Shown here in pieces: positions 57,008 through 64,000 of a DNA stretch of 64,000 nt. The notes under the pieces were generated by a model. That model saw only the letters and a list, made by a program, of their open reading frames with translations, made no database searches and was not told the DNA's origin. Each line of letters begins with the position of its first letter. Position 1 is the stretch's first letter. Source of the DNA: Novosphingobium capsulatum NBRC 12533 (lineage in GTDB: Bacteria > Pseudomonadota > Alphaproteobacteria > Sphingomonadales > Sphingomonadaceae); assembly GCF_001598375.1 (NCBI RefSeq), contig NZ_BCYV01000006.1, forward strand, positions 186,001 to 250,000, written 5' to 3'. The translations under genes were made by a program, and so were the position numbers.

Positions 57008-57046
57008 CACCACCCCCCGGCCCCCTCCTCTGAAGAGGAGGGGGAG
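57008..57046 (+). repeat. Palindromic repeat, family 2, copy C
   Basis: 39 bp, matching copies A and B except G for A at position 13, and 51 bp from C'. The pair occupies the intergenic gap between the CDF and glycosyltransferase genes without a nuclease, and its orientation (C' then C) equals that of A' and B around the nuclease. Confidence 0.88.
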
Positions 57047-57053
57047 AAGCGCG

Positions 57054-58064
57054 TCACCCCTCGGCCGGCCCACCCTGCACGGCGAGAGCCGGGCTTTCGC
57101 CGTTGGGACCGGGCGCCAGCAGGTCGGTTGCGCCAAGGCCTGCTTCATCGACGTGGCCTTCGGGATCGGGATGGATCAGCACTTCCACGCCGGGGAATTC
57201 GGCCATCAGCTGCGCCTCGATCTCGTCCATCACGCGGTGGGCCTGGGCCACGGTCATCGTGCCATCGACCCACACGTGGAACTGCACGAAATCGCGGTTG
57301 CCGCTGGTGCGGGTGCGTAGGTCGTGCAGGCCCTTGAGCTCGGGATGCTGGGCAACCACTTCGAGAAAGCGCTCGCGCTTTTCGATCGGCCATTCGTGGT
57401 CCATCAGCTGATCGACGGCCTCTTGCGAGGCGTTCCAGGCGCCCCACGCCAGCCAGAGCGCGATGCCAAAGGCAAAGACCGCGTCGGTGCCGGCAAGATG
57501 CAGGTAATGCTCGATCACCAGCGCGGCGATCACCGCCAGGTTGAGCAGCAGGTCTGATTTGTAGTGTACGTTGTCGGTGCTGATCGCCAGGCTGCCGGTG
57601 CGCGCGATGACCATGCGCTGATAGGCGAGCAGGGCGATCGTTGCGCCCATCGCGATCACCGAGACGACGATGCCCGATTCGGCCTCGATCGCCGGGGCGC
57701 CGGCCAGGAACTGCGTCACCGCGCGCCACGCGAGGCCGAGCGCCGAAAACGAGATCAGGATGACCTGGAACAGCGCCGCCAGTGCCTCGGCCTTGCCATG
57801 GCCGAAGCGGTGGTTGTGATCGTCGGGCATGGCCGCGATCCACACGCCCAGCAGCGTGGCCAGGCTCGCCACCAGATCGAGCGCGGTATCGGCCAGGCTG
57901 CCCAGCATGGCGAGCGAGCCCGATTGCACCACCGCCCAGCCCTTGAGCCCGAGCAGCAGGAGCGCCACCGCACTGCTGGCCATGGCCGCGCGGCGATTGA
58001 GGTCTGCGTGGGTGGCGGTGGCGGTGGCGGGGCCAGGGGCAGGGCCGGGGGCAGTCTGGGTCAT
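57054..58064 (-). CDS. Cation diffusion facilitator (FieF-like)
   Basis: 336 residues, six spans and a C-terminal cytoplasmic domain. Metal site segments SLADTALDLVAS and DDHNHRFGHGKAEALAAL are present, with a cytoplasmic domain including HVWVDGTMTVAQAHRVMDE. Exports Zn2+, Fe2+ or other divalent ions with proton exchange. Confidence 0.92.
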   Translation of the reverse strand: MTQTAPGPAPGPATATATHADLNRRAAMASSAVALLLLGLKGWAVVQSGSLAMLGSLADTALDLVASLATLLGVWIAAMPDDHNHRFGHGKAEALAALFQVILISFSALGLAWRAVTQFLAGAPAIEAESGIVVSVIAMGATIALLAYQRMVIARTGSLAISTDNVHYKSDLLLNLAVIAALVIEHYLHLAGTDAVFAFGIALWLAWGAWNASQEAVDQLMDHEWPIEKRERFLEVVAQHPELKGLHDLRTRTSGNRDFVQFHVWVDGTMTVAQAHRVMDEIEAQLMAEFPGVEVLIHPDPEGHVDEAGLGATDLLAPGPNGESPALAVQGGPAEG

Positions 58065-58073
58065 CCCGCCCCT

Positions 58074-58748
58074 TTACGGATAAAGCAGGTTGCTGGTCCA
58101 GCCGCCGTTTCCATCGGCCACGAAGCGGCGGCGTTCGTGCAGGCGATAATCGCGGTCCTGCCAGAATTCGATGGCACGCGGCTCTACCCGATACCCTGAC
58201 CAGTGGGCGGGACGGGGCACGTTCCCGTCGGGATATTGCGCCCGCAAGGCGGCCACGCGATCGAGATAGACCTGGCGCGAGGGCAGCACGCGCGACTGGT
58301 CCGACGCGGCCGAGCCCAGGCGCGATTCGGGATGGCGGCTGGCGAAATAGGCATCGGCCGCCTGCGGGCTCACTTCCACCACCGGCCCTTCAATGCGCAC
58401 CTGGCGGCGCAGGCTTTTCCAGTGGAACAGCAGTGCGACTTGGGCGTTGGCGGCCAGCTCACCACCCTTGCGGCTGTGGAAATTGGTATAGAACACAAAG
58501 CCGCCGGCCCCGTCGAAGGCTGGTCCCAGATCGGCGCCATGGCCCTTGAGCAGCACCATGCGCAGCGATGGCGCGCCGTCGGGCGTGGCCGTGGCCAGGG
58601 CCATGGCATTGGGATCGTTGGGTTCGCTGGCCTTGGCGGCGGCGAACCAGTCTTCGAAGATGGCAAAGGGATCGCCGTGGGGAATGGCGTCCTGGCCCGG
58701 TTCAAAGGCGGTCTGTTCGGTCACGGGCAATGGTCCTGTCTGCGGCAT
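58074..58748 (-). CDS. pdxH: Pyridoxamine 5'-phosphate oxidase
   Basis: 224 residues. It makes pyridoxal phosphate with FMN and oxygen. Signatures RMVLLKGHGADLGPAFDG, NFHSRKGGELAANAQVAL and the C-terminal HERRRFVADGNGGWTSNLL motif. ATG 58748 preferred; longer starts exist at 58802. PLP is needed by SufS here. Confidence 0.94.
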   Translation of the reverse strand: MPQTGPLPVTEQTAFEPGQDAIPHGDPFAIFEDWFAAAKASEPNDPNAMALATATPDGAPSLRMVLLKGHGADLGPAFDGAGGFVFYTNFHSRKGGELAANAQVALLFHWKSLRRQVRIEGPVVEVSPQAADAYFASRHPESRLGSAASDQSRVLPSRQVYLDRVAALRAQYPDGNVPRPAHWSGYRVEPRAIEFWQDRDYRLHERRRFVADGNGGWTSNLLYP

Positions 58749-58877
58749 CGGAGGCGGGCAGTATGGAAGCCATGCATCCATTCCCGCGATGACTTGGGTC
58801 AATGCCGTGTAACCGCCAAGCTATCATCTTGAAAGCGAGCCTTGCGGGCAAGCGCCCCTATCCCTAGCTAGGTCACC

Positions 58878-59837
58878 ATGGCAGCAGACCCTTATTCCAT
58901 TCTCGGTGTGGCGCGCAGTGCGAGCGAAAAGGACGTGAAATCGGCCTATCGCAAGCTCGCCAAGGAGCTGCACCCCGATCACAACAAGGACAATCCCAAG
59001 GCGTCCGAGCGCTTTGCCGAAGTGACGCGCGCCTATGACCTGCTGTCCGACAAGGACAAGCGGGCCAAGTTCGACCGTGGCGAGATCGATGCCGATGGCA
59101 ACCCGGCCATGCCCTTTGGCGGCGGGTTCGGCGGCGGCGCGGGCGGTTTTCGCGGCGGGCAAGGCGGCTTTCGCCACGATGGCGGCTTTGAAAGCGGCGA
59201 CGGGCCAGACCTCTCGGACCTGTTCGAGGGCCTGTTCGGTGGGCGCGGCGGCATGGGCGGTGGCAGCGCAGGCGGCGGCTTCGGCGGGTTTGGCGGGGGC
59301 CGGCGGCCTCCCCCGCCAAAGGGCGCCAATGTCAGCTATCGCCTGCAGGTGCCTTTCGTGGAAGCGGCGGCGCGCGCGGCGCAGCGGGTCACGCTGTCTT
59401 CGGGCAGCACGATCGAGCTGAAGCTGCCTGCCGGCGTCGAATCCGGGCAGCAGATGCGGCTGGCGGGCAAGGGCGAACCCGGCCCGGGTGGCGCGGGCGA
59501 TGCACTGGTCACGATCGAAATTGCGCCCCATCCGTTCTTCGTGCGCGATGGCGACAACATCCGCCTCGATCTGCCGATCACCCTGGAAGAGGCGGTTGGC
59601 GGGGCCAAGGTCAAGGTGCCCACCGTCGACGGTGCGGTCATGCTCACGGTGGCGCCGGGCAGCAGCAGCGGTCGCACCCTGCGGCTCAAGGGCAAGGGAT
59701 TCTCGCGCAAGGACGGCGAGCGGGGTGACCAACTGGTGACCTTGCAGATCGACTTGCCGGCCGATGATGCCGATCTCAAGGCGCGGCTGGCCGGCTGGCA
59801 CGATACGCGCAATCCCCGCGCCCGCCTGGGCGTCTGA
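58878..59837 (+). CDS. DnaJ-class co-chaperone (CbpA-like, no zinc domain)
   Basis: 319 residues. J domain with LHPDHNK (HPD), a Gly/Phe-rich linker (residues 78-150, GGGFGGGAGGFRGGQ), and the two-module DnaJ C-terminal domain without the CxxCxGxG zinc repeats. Assists DnaK. Divergent from pdxH. Confidence 0.92.
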   Translation: MAADPYSILGVARSASEKDVKSAYRKLAKELHPDHNKDNPKASERFAEVTRAYDLLSDKDKRAKFDRGEIDADGNPAMPFGGGFGGGAGGFRGGQGGFRHDGGFESGDGPDLSDLFEGLFGGRGGMGGGSAGGGFGGFGGGRRPPPPKGANVSYRLQVPFVEAAARAAQRVTLSSGSTIELKLPAGVESGQQMRLAGKGEPGPGGAGDALVTIEIAPHPFFVRDGDNIRLDLPITLEEAVGGAKVKVPTVDGAVMLTVAPGSSSGRTLRLKGKGFSRKDGERGDQLVTLQIDLPADDADLKARLAGWHDTRNPRARLGV

Positions 59838-59905
59838 TCGCCGGTGCGGGCGCTGCCGGCCCCAAGGGCGGGAGCCAGGCAGCGCCTTTGTGCATTACGC
59901 ACTTG

Positions 59906-60961
59906 ATGAACAACGAAATCGATCCTGATTACGCCGATCAGGTGCCCGGCGTGCCGCAGGGCGCCAAGCCGCTCGTGCCCGATCTTTCGCCCGAGGCGCG
60001 GCGCCGCGCCGCCCTGCACCACCGCCTCCGCGCAGAATTCAACGAGGTGCGCGACGAGCTGCGCCCCGGTGCCCGCGCCTATGAACTGCTCAAGCGGGTG
60101 TGGACCGGGGTGATCAACGACGGTTTCATCCATGCCGGCAATTTCGCCTACATGGTGCTGATCGCGCTGTTTCCGTTCTTCATCACCGGGGCGGCGCTGT
60201 TTTCGCTGATCGGTGAGACGAGCCAGCGCACGGCCGCGATCAACACCGTGCTGATGGCCCTGCCGCGCGTGGTGGCAACCACGATCGAACCGGTGGCCCG
60301 TGCCGCCGTAGAGGCGCGCACCGGGCATCTGCTGTGGATCGGCGGCCTGGTCGGGCTGTGGACGGTCAGCAGCCTGGTCGAAACCATCCGTGATATCCTG
60401 CGCCGCGCCTATGGCACGCAGTGGGAGCATGCGTTCTGGCGCTATCGCCTGATGTCCACCGGGTTGATCATCGCCTCGGTCGTGCTGATTCTCGTCTCGA
60501 TCCTGGCGCAGGTGGCGATCGGCGCCGCGCAGGAAGTGATCGTGGCGCGCCTGCCGCAGTTCGGCGCCTGGGTCGATGGACTGGCGGCCGGGCGCTTCCT
60601 GCCCACGCTGGTGCTGTTCGGGGCTCTGTGGCTGCTGTTCTTGTCGCTTACGCCCAGCGCCTATCGTTCGAATCGCTATCCCAAGTGGCCCGGCGCGCTG
60701 TTCGTCTCCTCGTGGTGGCTGGGTGTTTCCATCCTGTTGCCCAAACTCCTCGCTTCGGTTTTCTCGTATGATCTGACCTATGGCAGCCTCGCCGGGGTGA
60801 TGATCGCTCTTTTCTTTTTCTGGCTGGTCGGCATAGGGATGGTAATAGGTGCCGAACTCAATGCCGCGCTCGCCGAAACACCGGAGGAGCAAGACATGCT
60901 GGGCCAGGTAGATAATCGCGCGCGGGCCATTCGCCAGGCTGGCGCGACCAAACCAGAATGA
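59906..60961 (+). CDS. YihY/BrkB-family membrane protein
   Basis: 351 residues. Six membrane spans with the family motif GFIHAGNFAYMVLIALFPFF and TYGSLAGVMIALFFFWLV. Function unsettled. TTG at 59888 is a less likely start. Confidence 0.88.
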   Translation: MNNEIDPDYADQVPGVPQGAKPLVPDLSPEARRRAALHHRLRAEFNEVRDELRPGARAYELLKRVWTGVINDGFIHAGNFAYMVLIALFPFFITGAALFSLIGETSQRTAAINTVLMALPRVVATTIEPVARAAVEARTGHLLWIGGLVGLWTVSSLVETIRDILRRAYGTQWEHAFWRYRLMSTGLIIASVVLILVSILAQVAIGAAQEVIVARLPQFGAWVDGLAAGRFLPTLVLFGALWLLFLSLTPSAYRSNRYPKWPGALFVSSWWLGVSILLPKLLASVFSYDLTYGSLAGVMIALFFFWLVGIGMVIGAELNAALAETPEEQDMLGQVDNRARAIRQAGATKPE

Positions 60962-61052
60962 AGACCCGGTTGGCCAAGGTCCGTTCAGCGACATTCCTGA
61001 TGGAACGCCCGAACAGATCATGGCCCGAAGGTGCAGGAGCGTACGAGGGCGC

Positions 61053-61856
61053 ATGACCGGATTGATGAAGGGAAAGCGCGGCCTGATCATGGGCCTCGCC
61101 AATGACAAGTCTCTGGCCTGGGGCATTGCCCGCCAGTTGCACGAACAGGGGGCCGAACTCGCCTTCTCGTACCAGGGCGAGGCGCTGGCCAAGCGCGTGC
61201 GGCCGCTGGCGGCAAGCCTGGACAGCGATTTCCTGATCGATTGCGACGTGTCGGACATGGCCGCGCTTGATGCGGCGTTTGATGAACTCAAGGCGCGCTG
61301 GGACACGATCGATTTCGTCGTCCACGCGATCGGCTATTCCGACAAGAGCCAGCTGCGCGGGCGCTATTACGATACCACGCTCGACAACTTCCTGATGACC
61401 ATGAACATTTCGGCCTACAGCCTGGTCGCCGTGACCAAGCGCGCGGTCGAGATGATGCCCAATGGCGGGTCGATCCTCACGCTGACCTATTACGGTGCGG
61501 AAAAGGTCGTGCCGCATTACAACGTGATGGGCGTGGCCAAGGCAGCGCTGGAAGCCAGCGTGCGCTATCTCGCCAACGACTGTGGCCCGCAAGGCATCCG
61601 CGTCAACGCCATCTCGGCCGGCCCGATCAAGACCCTGGCCGCCAGCGGCATCGGCGATTTCCGCTATATCCTCAAGTGGAACGAGTTGAACGCGCCGCTG
61701 CGCCGCAACTCCACGATCGAGGATGTGGGGGGCTCGGGCCTCTATTTCCTGTCGGACCTTTCGGCCGGCGTTACCGGTGAAGTGCACCATGTCGACGCGG
61801 GCTATCACCTGGTCGGCATGAAGCAGGAAGACGCACCCGATATCGCGCTGAGCTGA
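61053..61856 (+). CDS. fabI: Enoyl-ACP reductase (FabI)
   Basis: 267 residues. It performs the last step of the fatty-acid elongation cycle with NADH. Rossmann variant IMGLANDKSLAWGIA, active Tyr-x6-Lys in HYNVMGVAKAALEAS, and AGPIKTLAASGI follow the FabI plan. GAGGG is upstream of the ATG. Confidence 0.95.
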   Translation: MTGLMKGKRGLIMGLANDKSLAWGIARQLHEQGAELAFSYQGEALAKRVRPLAASLDSDFLIDCDVSDMAALDAAFDELKARWDTIDFVVHAIGYSDKSQLRGRYYDTTLDNFLMTMNISAYSLVAVTKRAVEMMPNGGSILTLTYYGAEKVVPHYNVMGVAKAALEASVRYLANDCGPQGIRVNAISAGPIKTLAASGIGDFRYILKWNELNAPLRRNSTIEDVGGSGLYFLSDLSAGVTGEVHHVDAGYHLVGMKQEDAPDIALS

Positions 61857-61891
61857 TCACAGCCCACTCGCGGCGGCCACTGCCACCTGCA

Positions 61892-61923
61892 AAAACACCC
61901 CGGGCCAAGGCCTGGGGTGTTTT
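61892..61923. terminator. Bidirectional terminator after fabI
   Basis: 15-bp stem AAAACACCCCGGGCC with a 2-nt loop, T-runs on both strands, between convergent genes. Confidence 0.9.
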
Positions 61924-61966
61924 CGTTTGAGGGCCAGGTCAGCGCGTGAACCGCGCTGCCCCGCGA

Positions 61967-62605
61967 TCAGTTCTGTGTGGGAGCGGTCTCGCCCGGCTTG
62001 GGCGTGGTGGGGGCGGGCGTGCCATCGCGTTCGCGGGCCAGGCGCGCCTCGTATTCCTTTTCCAGCGTTTCGACGCGGGCCTGTTCCTCGGCCGCGTCCT
62101 TGTCGATCGTCGACAGGCGGCGCTCGCGTTCCTGCTCGATCAGCTTGCCGAACTGCACGTCGCTGCTCTGCTTCTTTTCGGCATAGGCATCATGGATCAG
62201 GCGCGCGGTGCAGCCGGTGGCCCCGCCCGAGCCGACCGGCGAACAGGAATTGATCCCGGCCGCGCCCACGGTTTCATAGGCTTTCACCCGGTCGGTCCAG
62301 GTCTGGTTCTTGGGATCGTTGGGATTGTCGCGCAGCGGGGCGGGAATGCGGAAGCGTTCTGCCTCGTCCTTGCGGGCGCAGACGGTGATCTGCTCGGCCG
62401 TTGAAACCGGGCAGGGGTCATCGCCATAGATGATCAGCTGGTTGACCTTTTCGTCGCCCTGCTGCGGGCCATCGTCCGCCGGCTGGGCATCGGGCACGGC
62501 CGTGCGGGCGCGGGCGGCCTGGGCCGGGGTGGCGCCCAGCATGACCGCGGGAAACAGCAGCAGGGCCGGGGCCAGCAGGCGCAGGGGGTGGGCAGCAAGG
62601 CGCAT
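61967..62605 (-). CDS. Exported hypothetical protein
   Basis: 212 residues. Signal peptide (RLLAPALLLFPAVMLGATPA), a small Cys-containing domain (QLIIYGDDPCPVSTAEQITV, then GINSCSPVGSGGATGC) and a charged helical C-terminus (LIEQERERRLSTIDKDAAEE). Conserved-looking but without known function; probably periplasmic with disulfides, next to dsbB. Confidence 0.65.
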   Translation of the reverse strand: MRLAAHPLRLLAPALLLFPAVMLGATPAQAARARTAVPDAQPADDGPQQGDEKVNQLIIYGDDPCPVSTAEQITVCARKDEAERFRIPAPLRDNPNDPKNQTWTDRVKAYETVGAAGINSCSPVGSGGATGCTARLIHDAYAEKKQSSDVQFGKLIEQERERRLSTIDKDAAEEQARVETLEKEYEARLARERDGTPAPTTPKPGETAPTQN

Positions 62606-62777
62606 TGTCGGTTCGTCTCCAGCGCGTGGAAAGGCGGGCGGGCCGCCCCCAATGTCGCCTCATCATAAGCTGACGGGGCGGTGAATGATAGATGAAGGGG
62701 CAACGCGCAGACCGGTGAAAAGGTCTCCGGCGCCGGTGCCGCCACCGGGCAAGGCGCGGATTTTCACCAGCTTTCCG

Positions 62778-63308
62778 TCAGATGCGTTCCGACAGCTTGA
62801 TCGCCGCGCGGCAGCCCAGGCGAATGGCGTTGAACAGCAGCGGATAGGCCGGGGTCTGTTCGGCGCCAGCGGCCAGCGCGGCATCGCGATGGGCACGCTC
62901 ATCATCGCGGAACTGACGGATGGTGTCGGCCAGTTCGGGATCGCTGTCGCCCAGTTCCTCCAACTGCTCGGTATAGTGGCGGTCGATCTCGGTCTCGATC
63001 GCGGCGGTGCAGGCCATTGCTGCCTTGGGGCCGAGCAGCGCGGTGGCCGCGCCCAGGGCAAAACCCGCGACCGACCACACCGGCTGCAGCGCCGTGGGGC
63101 GCACGCCGCGCTCGGCGATCATCGCGTCGAACTTGGCGCGGTGGTCTTCCTCCTGCCGGGCCATTTCGACGATCTCGGCCGAATCCGGGCCACGATCGCC
63201 CATCACCGCCAGTTGGCCGGCATAGATGCGGGTGGCGCCAAATTCGCCGGCCTGGTCCACGCGGATCATGCGGGAAGTATCGGGATGACCAATATCGGGG
63301 CGGGACAT
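62778..63308 (-). CDS. coq7: Demethoxyubiquinone hydroxylase family (Coq7)
   Basis: 176 residues. Ferritin-like di-iron motifs QAGEFGATRIY, RQEEDHRAKF, AIETEIDRHY and RDDERAHRDAAL. It hydroxylates demethoxyubiquinone in ubiquinone synthesis. 4-bp gap after dsbB. Confidence 0.92.
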   Translation of the reverse strand: MSRPDIGHPDTSRMIRVDQAGEFGATRIYAGQLAVMGDRGPDSAEIVEMARQEEDHRAKFDAMIAERGVRPTALQPVWSVAGFALGAATALLGPKAAMACTAAIETEIDRHYTEQLEELGDSDPELADTIRQFRDDERAHRDAALAAGAEQTPAYPLLFNAIRLGCRAAIKLSERI

Positions 63309-63312
63309 CGCT

Positions 63313-63810
63313 TCAGGCTCCCTTGCCGCGGCCCTTGGGCAGCAATCCCAGGATTGCCAGCGCGGCCGGAGTGGAAAACAGGAAATTGAAACCGGCCATG
63401 CTCACGCCCATCAGCGTCCAGGCCGGGGTGTCGCAGCGCACCAGGGGTGCGGCCATGATCGCGGCGAGCGGATCGCCCTCGATATGGCTGGACGAGCAGG
63501 TGGTGAGGCCTTCCCACCAGTGGTATTCCACCCCGGCGTGAAAGGCGCCGATCAGGCCGCTCGACAGGATGCCGAGTGCGGCCAGCAGGACCAGCCAGCG
63601 CGCCTCGGGGCGGCCACGGCGCAACAGCGCGAGGATCGCCAGCGCGATCGCCGCCAGGTGGCCATAGCGTTGCCACCAGCACATCTCGCACGGCGGCAGG
63701 CCGAAACCGTATTGGGCCACCAGTGCCGTGGCCATGGCGACCAGCGGCACGCCCAGGGCCAGGCCATGGGCCAGGGCAAGATCATCGGAAAAGCGGCGGT
63801 CGATCGTCAT
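63313..63810 (-). CDS. dsbB: Disulfide bond formation protein B
   Basis: 165 residues, four spans. The first redox pair is LPPCEMCWWQRYGH; the second is LTTCSSS and the later APLVRCDTPAW. Reoxidises DsbA using quinone. AGGAA before the ATG at 63810. Confidence 0.93.
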   Translation of the reverse strand: MTIDRRFSDDLALAHGLALGVPLVAMATALVAQYGFGLPPCEMCWWQRYGHLAAIALAILALLRRGRPEARWLVLLAALGILSSGLIGAFHAGVEYHWWEGLTTCSSSHIEGDPLAAIMAAPLVRCDTPAWTLMGVSMAGFNFLFSTPAALAILGLLPKGRGKGA

Positions 63811-63832
63811 GATGGCGCGGTTCCTGGCCGGA

Positions 63833-64000
63833 TTAGCGCTTGCGCAGCGCAGCCAGCGCGCCGGGCGCGGTGCGCTTGAGCGTCTGGACGGCATAATAGA
63901 GCTGGAAATCGTCGATGCCCTTGGCCTTCAACTCCTCGGGCGTCATCTTGAAGCGCGGATCGTCGATCTTGTCCTTTTCGAGATCCTTGTCTTCCTTGAT
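63833..64000 (-). CDS. C-terminal end of S41-family peptidase (5' part beyond window)
   Basis: 55 codons up to the stop at 63833: MTPEELKAKGIDDFQLYYAV followed by QTLKRTAPGALAALRKR. This tail and the gene order with dsbB and coq7 match the C-terminal processing protease of sphingomonads. The catalytic domain is outside the window, so the call is indirect. Confidence 0.55.
   Translation of the reverse strand: MKEDKDLEKDKIDDPRFKMTPEELKAKGIDDFQLYYAVQTLKRTAPGALAALRKR

Overview
This window is 64 kb of GC-rich chromosome from an alphaproteobacterium, most likely a sphingomonad (Novosphingobium / Sphingomonas group). The evidence is the gene order hisS-prfA-prmC-DUF4167, the order S41 protease-dsbB-coq7, a large (about 1,580-residue) NAD-glutamate dehydrogenase, a SUF operon headed by an Rrf2-type regulator, and many 1-8 nt start/stop overlaps. 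No phage, insertion sequence or CRISPR array was found. About 95% of the window is coding, and most of it is housekeeping.

Layout: 1-8.6 kb holds a cut-off FAD reductase, NAD-glutamate dehydrogenase, and a minus-strand set of alpha/beta hydrolase, TPR protein and luciferase-like oxidoreductase. 8.6-12.1 kb holds an A-type Fe-S carrier, exonuclease III, a 50-residue membrane protein coupled to a lipoprotein MsrA, a Zur-like regulator and inorganic pyrophosphatase. 12.2-23 kb holds a DUF1345 protein, an M61 peptidase, hisS, prfA, prmC, DUF4167, lnt and metK. 23-28 kb is a PAS-like unknown and a minus-strand set for a fatty-acid/sterol hydroxylase, DUF2141, MFS and a citrate-lyase-like enzyme. 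28.2-34.3 kb is the SUF iron-sulfur operon. 34.3-40.3 kb holds queG, an ABC exporter, an exported MsrB, a phytase-like protein, rpmB and tadA. 40.3-50.9 kb is a minus-strand catabolic island (LysR, amidohydrolase, FAD hydroxylase, GlcG, extradiol-type VOC dioxygenase, FAH-family hydrolase, TonB receptor, esterase, beta-glucosidase). 51.2-51.5 kb carries two tRNA-Gly(GCC) genes. 51.7-64 kb holds cnoX, a Lon-N protein, thrS, a PMT-like glycosyltransferase, a CDF transporter, pdxH, a DnaJ protein, YihY, fabI, coq7, dsbB and the end of an S41 protease.

The most unusual feature is at 17.3-18.0 kb. A complete DUF559 (Vsr-like PD-(D/E)XK) nuclease domain lies in frame inside the 5' end of prmC, bracketed by four copies of a GC-rich palindromic repeat. 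Two of these are perfect 39-bp (13-codon) direct copies exactly 501 bp (167 codons) apart, so loss of the nuclease by recombination would leave prmC in frame. A nuclease-free pair of the same repeat sits at 56.9-57.05 kb. This looks like a frame-preserving palindromic mobile element with a nuclease cargo. A second, unrelated palindromic repeat family (11.3 and 51.0 kb) flanks housekeeping genes.

All assignments come from reading the sequence. Gene boundaries were chosen from start codons, ribosome binding sites and overlaps. No database search was run.
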